33,696 bases of DNA from Bacteroidales bacterium (GTDB lineage: Bacteria; Bacteroidota; Bacteroidia; Bacteroidales; Paludibacteraceae): positions 1 through 33,696 of the forward strand of contig DUQS01000078.1 in NCBI GenBank assembly GCA_012837685.1, read 5' to 3'. Numbering within the stretch: the stretch's first letter is position 1; every line of letters begins with the position of its first letter. The notes beneath the pieces were generated by a model, which was not told where the DNA came from, ran no database searches, and saw only the letters and a list, made by a program, of their open reading frames with translations. Both the position numbers and the translations under genes were made by a program. Of this stretch, positions 33,614-33,696 are shown one piece after another.

Positions 33614-33696
33614 ATGGCACTTATAAAAACGGTAAGGGGATTTGCTCCAAAAATCGGTAAAAATTGCTTTTTGGCTGAAAATGCTACCATAATTGG
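33614..33696 (+). CDS. Gamma-carbonic anhydrase-like hexapeptide-repeat protein (5' end only)
   Basis: Only the first 27 codons are in the window, reading MALIKTVRGFAPKIG then KNCFLAENATIIG. This is the usual N-terminus of the YrdA/PaaY/CaiE-like left-handed beta-helix family in Bacteroidetes. Members bind zinc as trimers; some are gamma-carbonic anhydrases and many have no proven activity. The metal-binding histidines lie beyond the right edge, so activity cannot be judged. Confidence 0.7.
   Translation, partial: MALIKTVRGFAPKIGKNCFLAENATII

Overview
The window looks like chromosomal DNA from a member of the Bacteroidetes, most likely the order Bacteroidales. The evidence is the gene content: GldH, a type IX secretion sorting domain, Bacteroidetes-type LptE, DUF4294, a RicT/PSP1 protein beside holB, and a helix-hairpin-helix outer-membrane protein. 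There is also a recurring TAnnTTTG box 5-45 nt before start codons, which is the -7 element of the Bacteroidetes primary sigma factor; Shine-Dalgarno sequences are not evident. Most genes are housekeeping. I see no rRNA, tRNA, CRISPR array, prophage or insertion sequence.

Layout. (1) 1-6922, minus strand: a suf iron-sulfur cluster operon read sufB, then a two-frame PD-(D/E)XK/DUF5655 gene, pnuC, sufC, sufD, sufS, and an acyltransferase that runs off the left edge. The insertion between sufB and sufC is the most unusual architecture here, and the nuclease-like gene is split by a -1 shift at an A7 run. (2) 6954-8789, minus: lptE preceded by a sigma-54-type AAA+ regulator whose GAFTGA loop reads GAFTSA. 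(3) 8861-12419, plus: a tight operon of holB, ricT-like, gldH and trmB with overlapping genes. (4) 12588-12885: a small Ala/Glu/Val lipoprotein gene with its own promoter and terminator. (5) 12964-18789, plus: hisG-hisD (without hisC or hisB), then pgk and htpG, each of the last two closed by a hairpin terminator. (6) 18791-18940: short tandem repeats and a C/G-rich hairpin motif. (7) 18956-23949, minus: a T9SS cargo protein, secG, an HhH outer-membrane protein and a beta-barrel protein. (8) 24004-24621, plus: DUF4294. (9) 24623-31622, minus: uvrA with its own promoter, then (reading upstream) a GT-B glycosyltransferase, a radical SAM protein, an acyl-CoA synthetase and an XRE-cupin regulator, apparently one operon. 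(10) 31718-33229, minus: acpP-fabF. (11) From 33614, plus: the start of a gamma-carbonic-anhydrase-like gene.

The operons join standard functions: Fe-S assembly, envelope biogenesis (LptE, SecG, barrel proteins, GldH), replication and repair (holB, uvrA), and fatty acid synthesis and activation (acpP-fabF, acyl-CoA synthetase). I did not find a clear new multi-gene system. The best candidates for follow-up are the recoded or broken nuclease-like gene with pnuC inside the suf operon, the GAFTSA regulator with a dyad in its own leader, and the small acidic lipoprotein.
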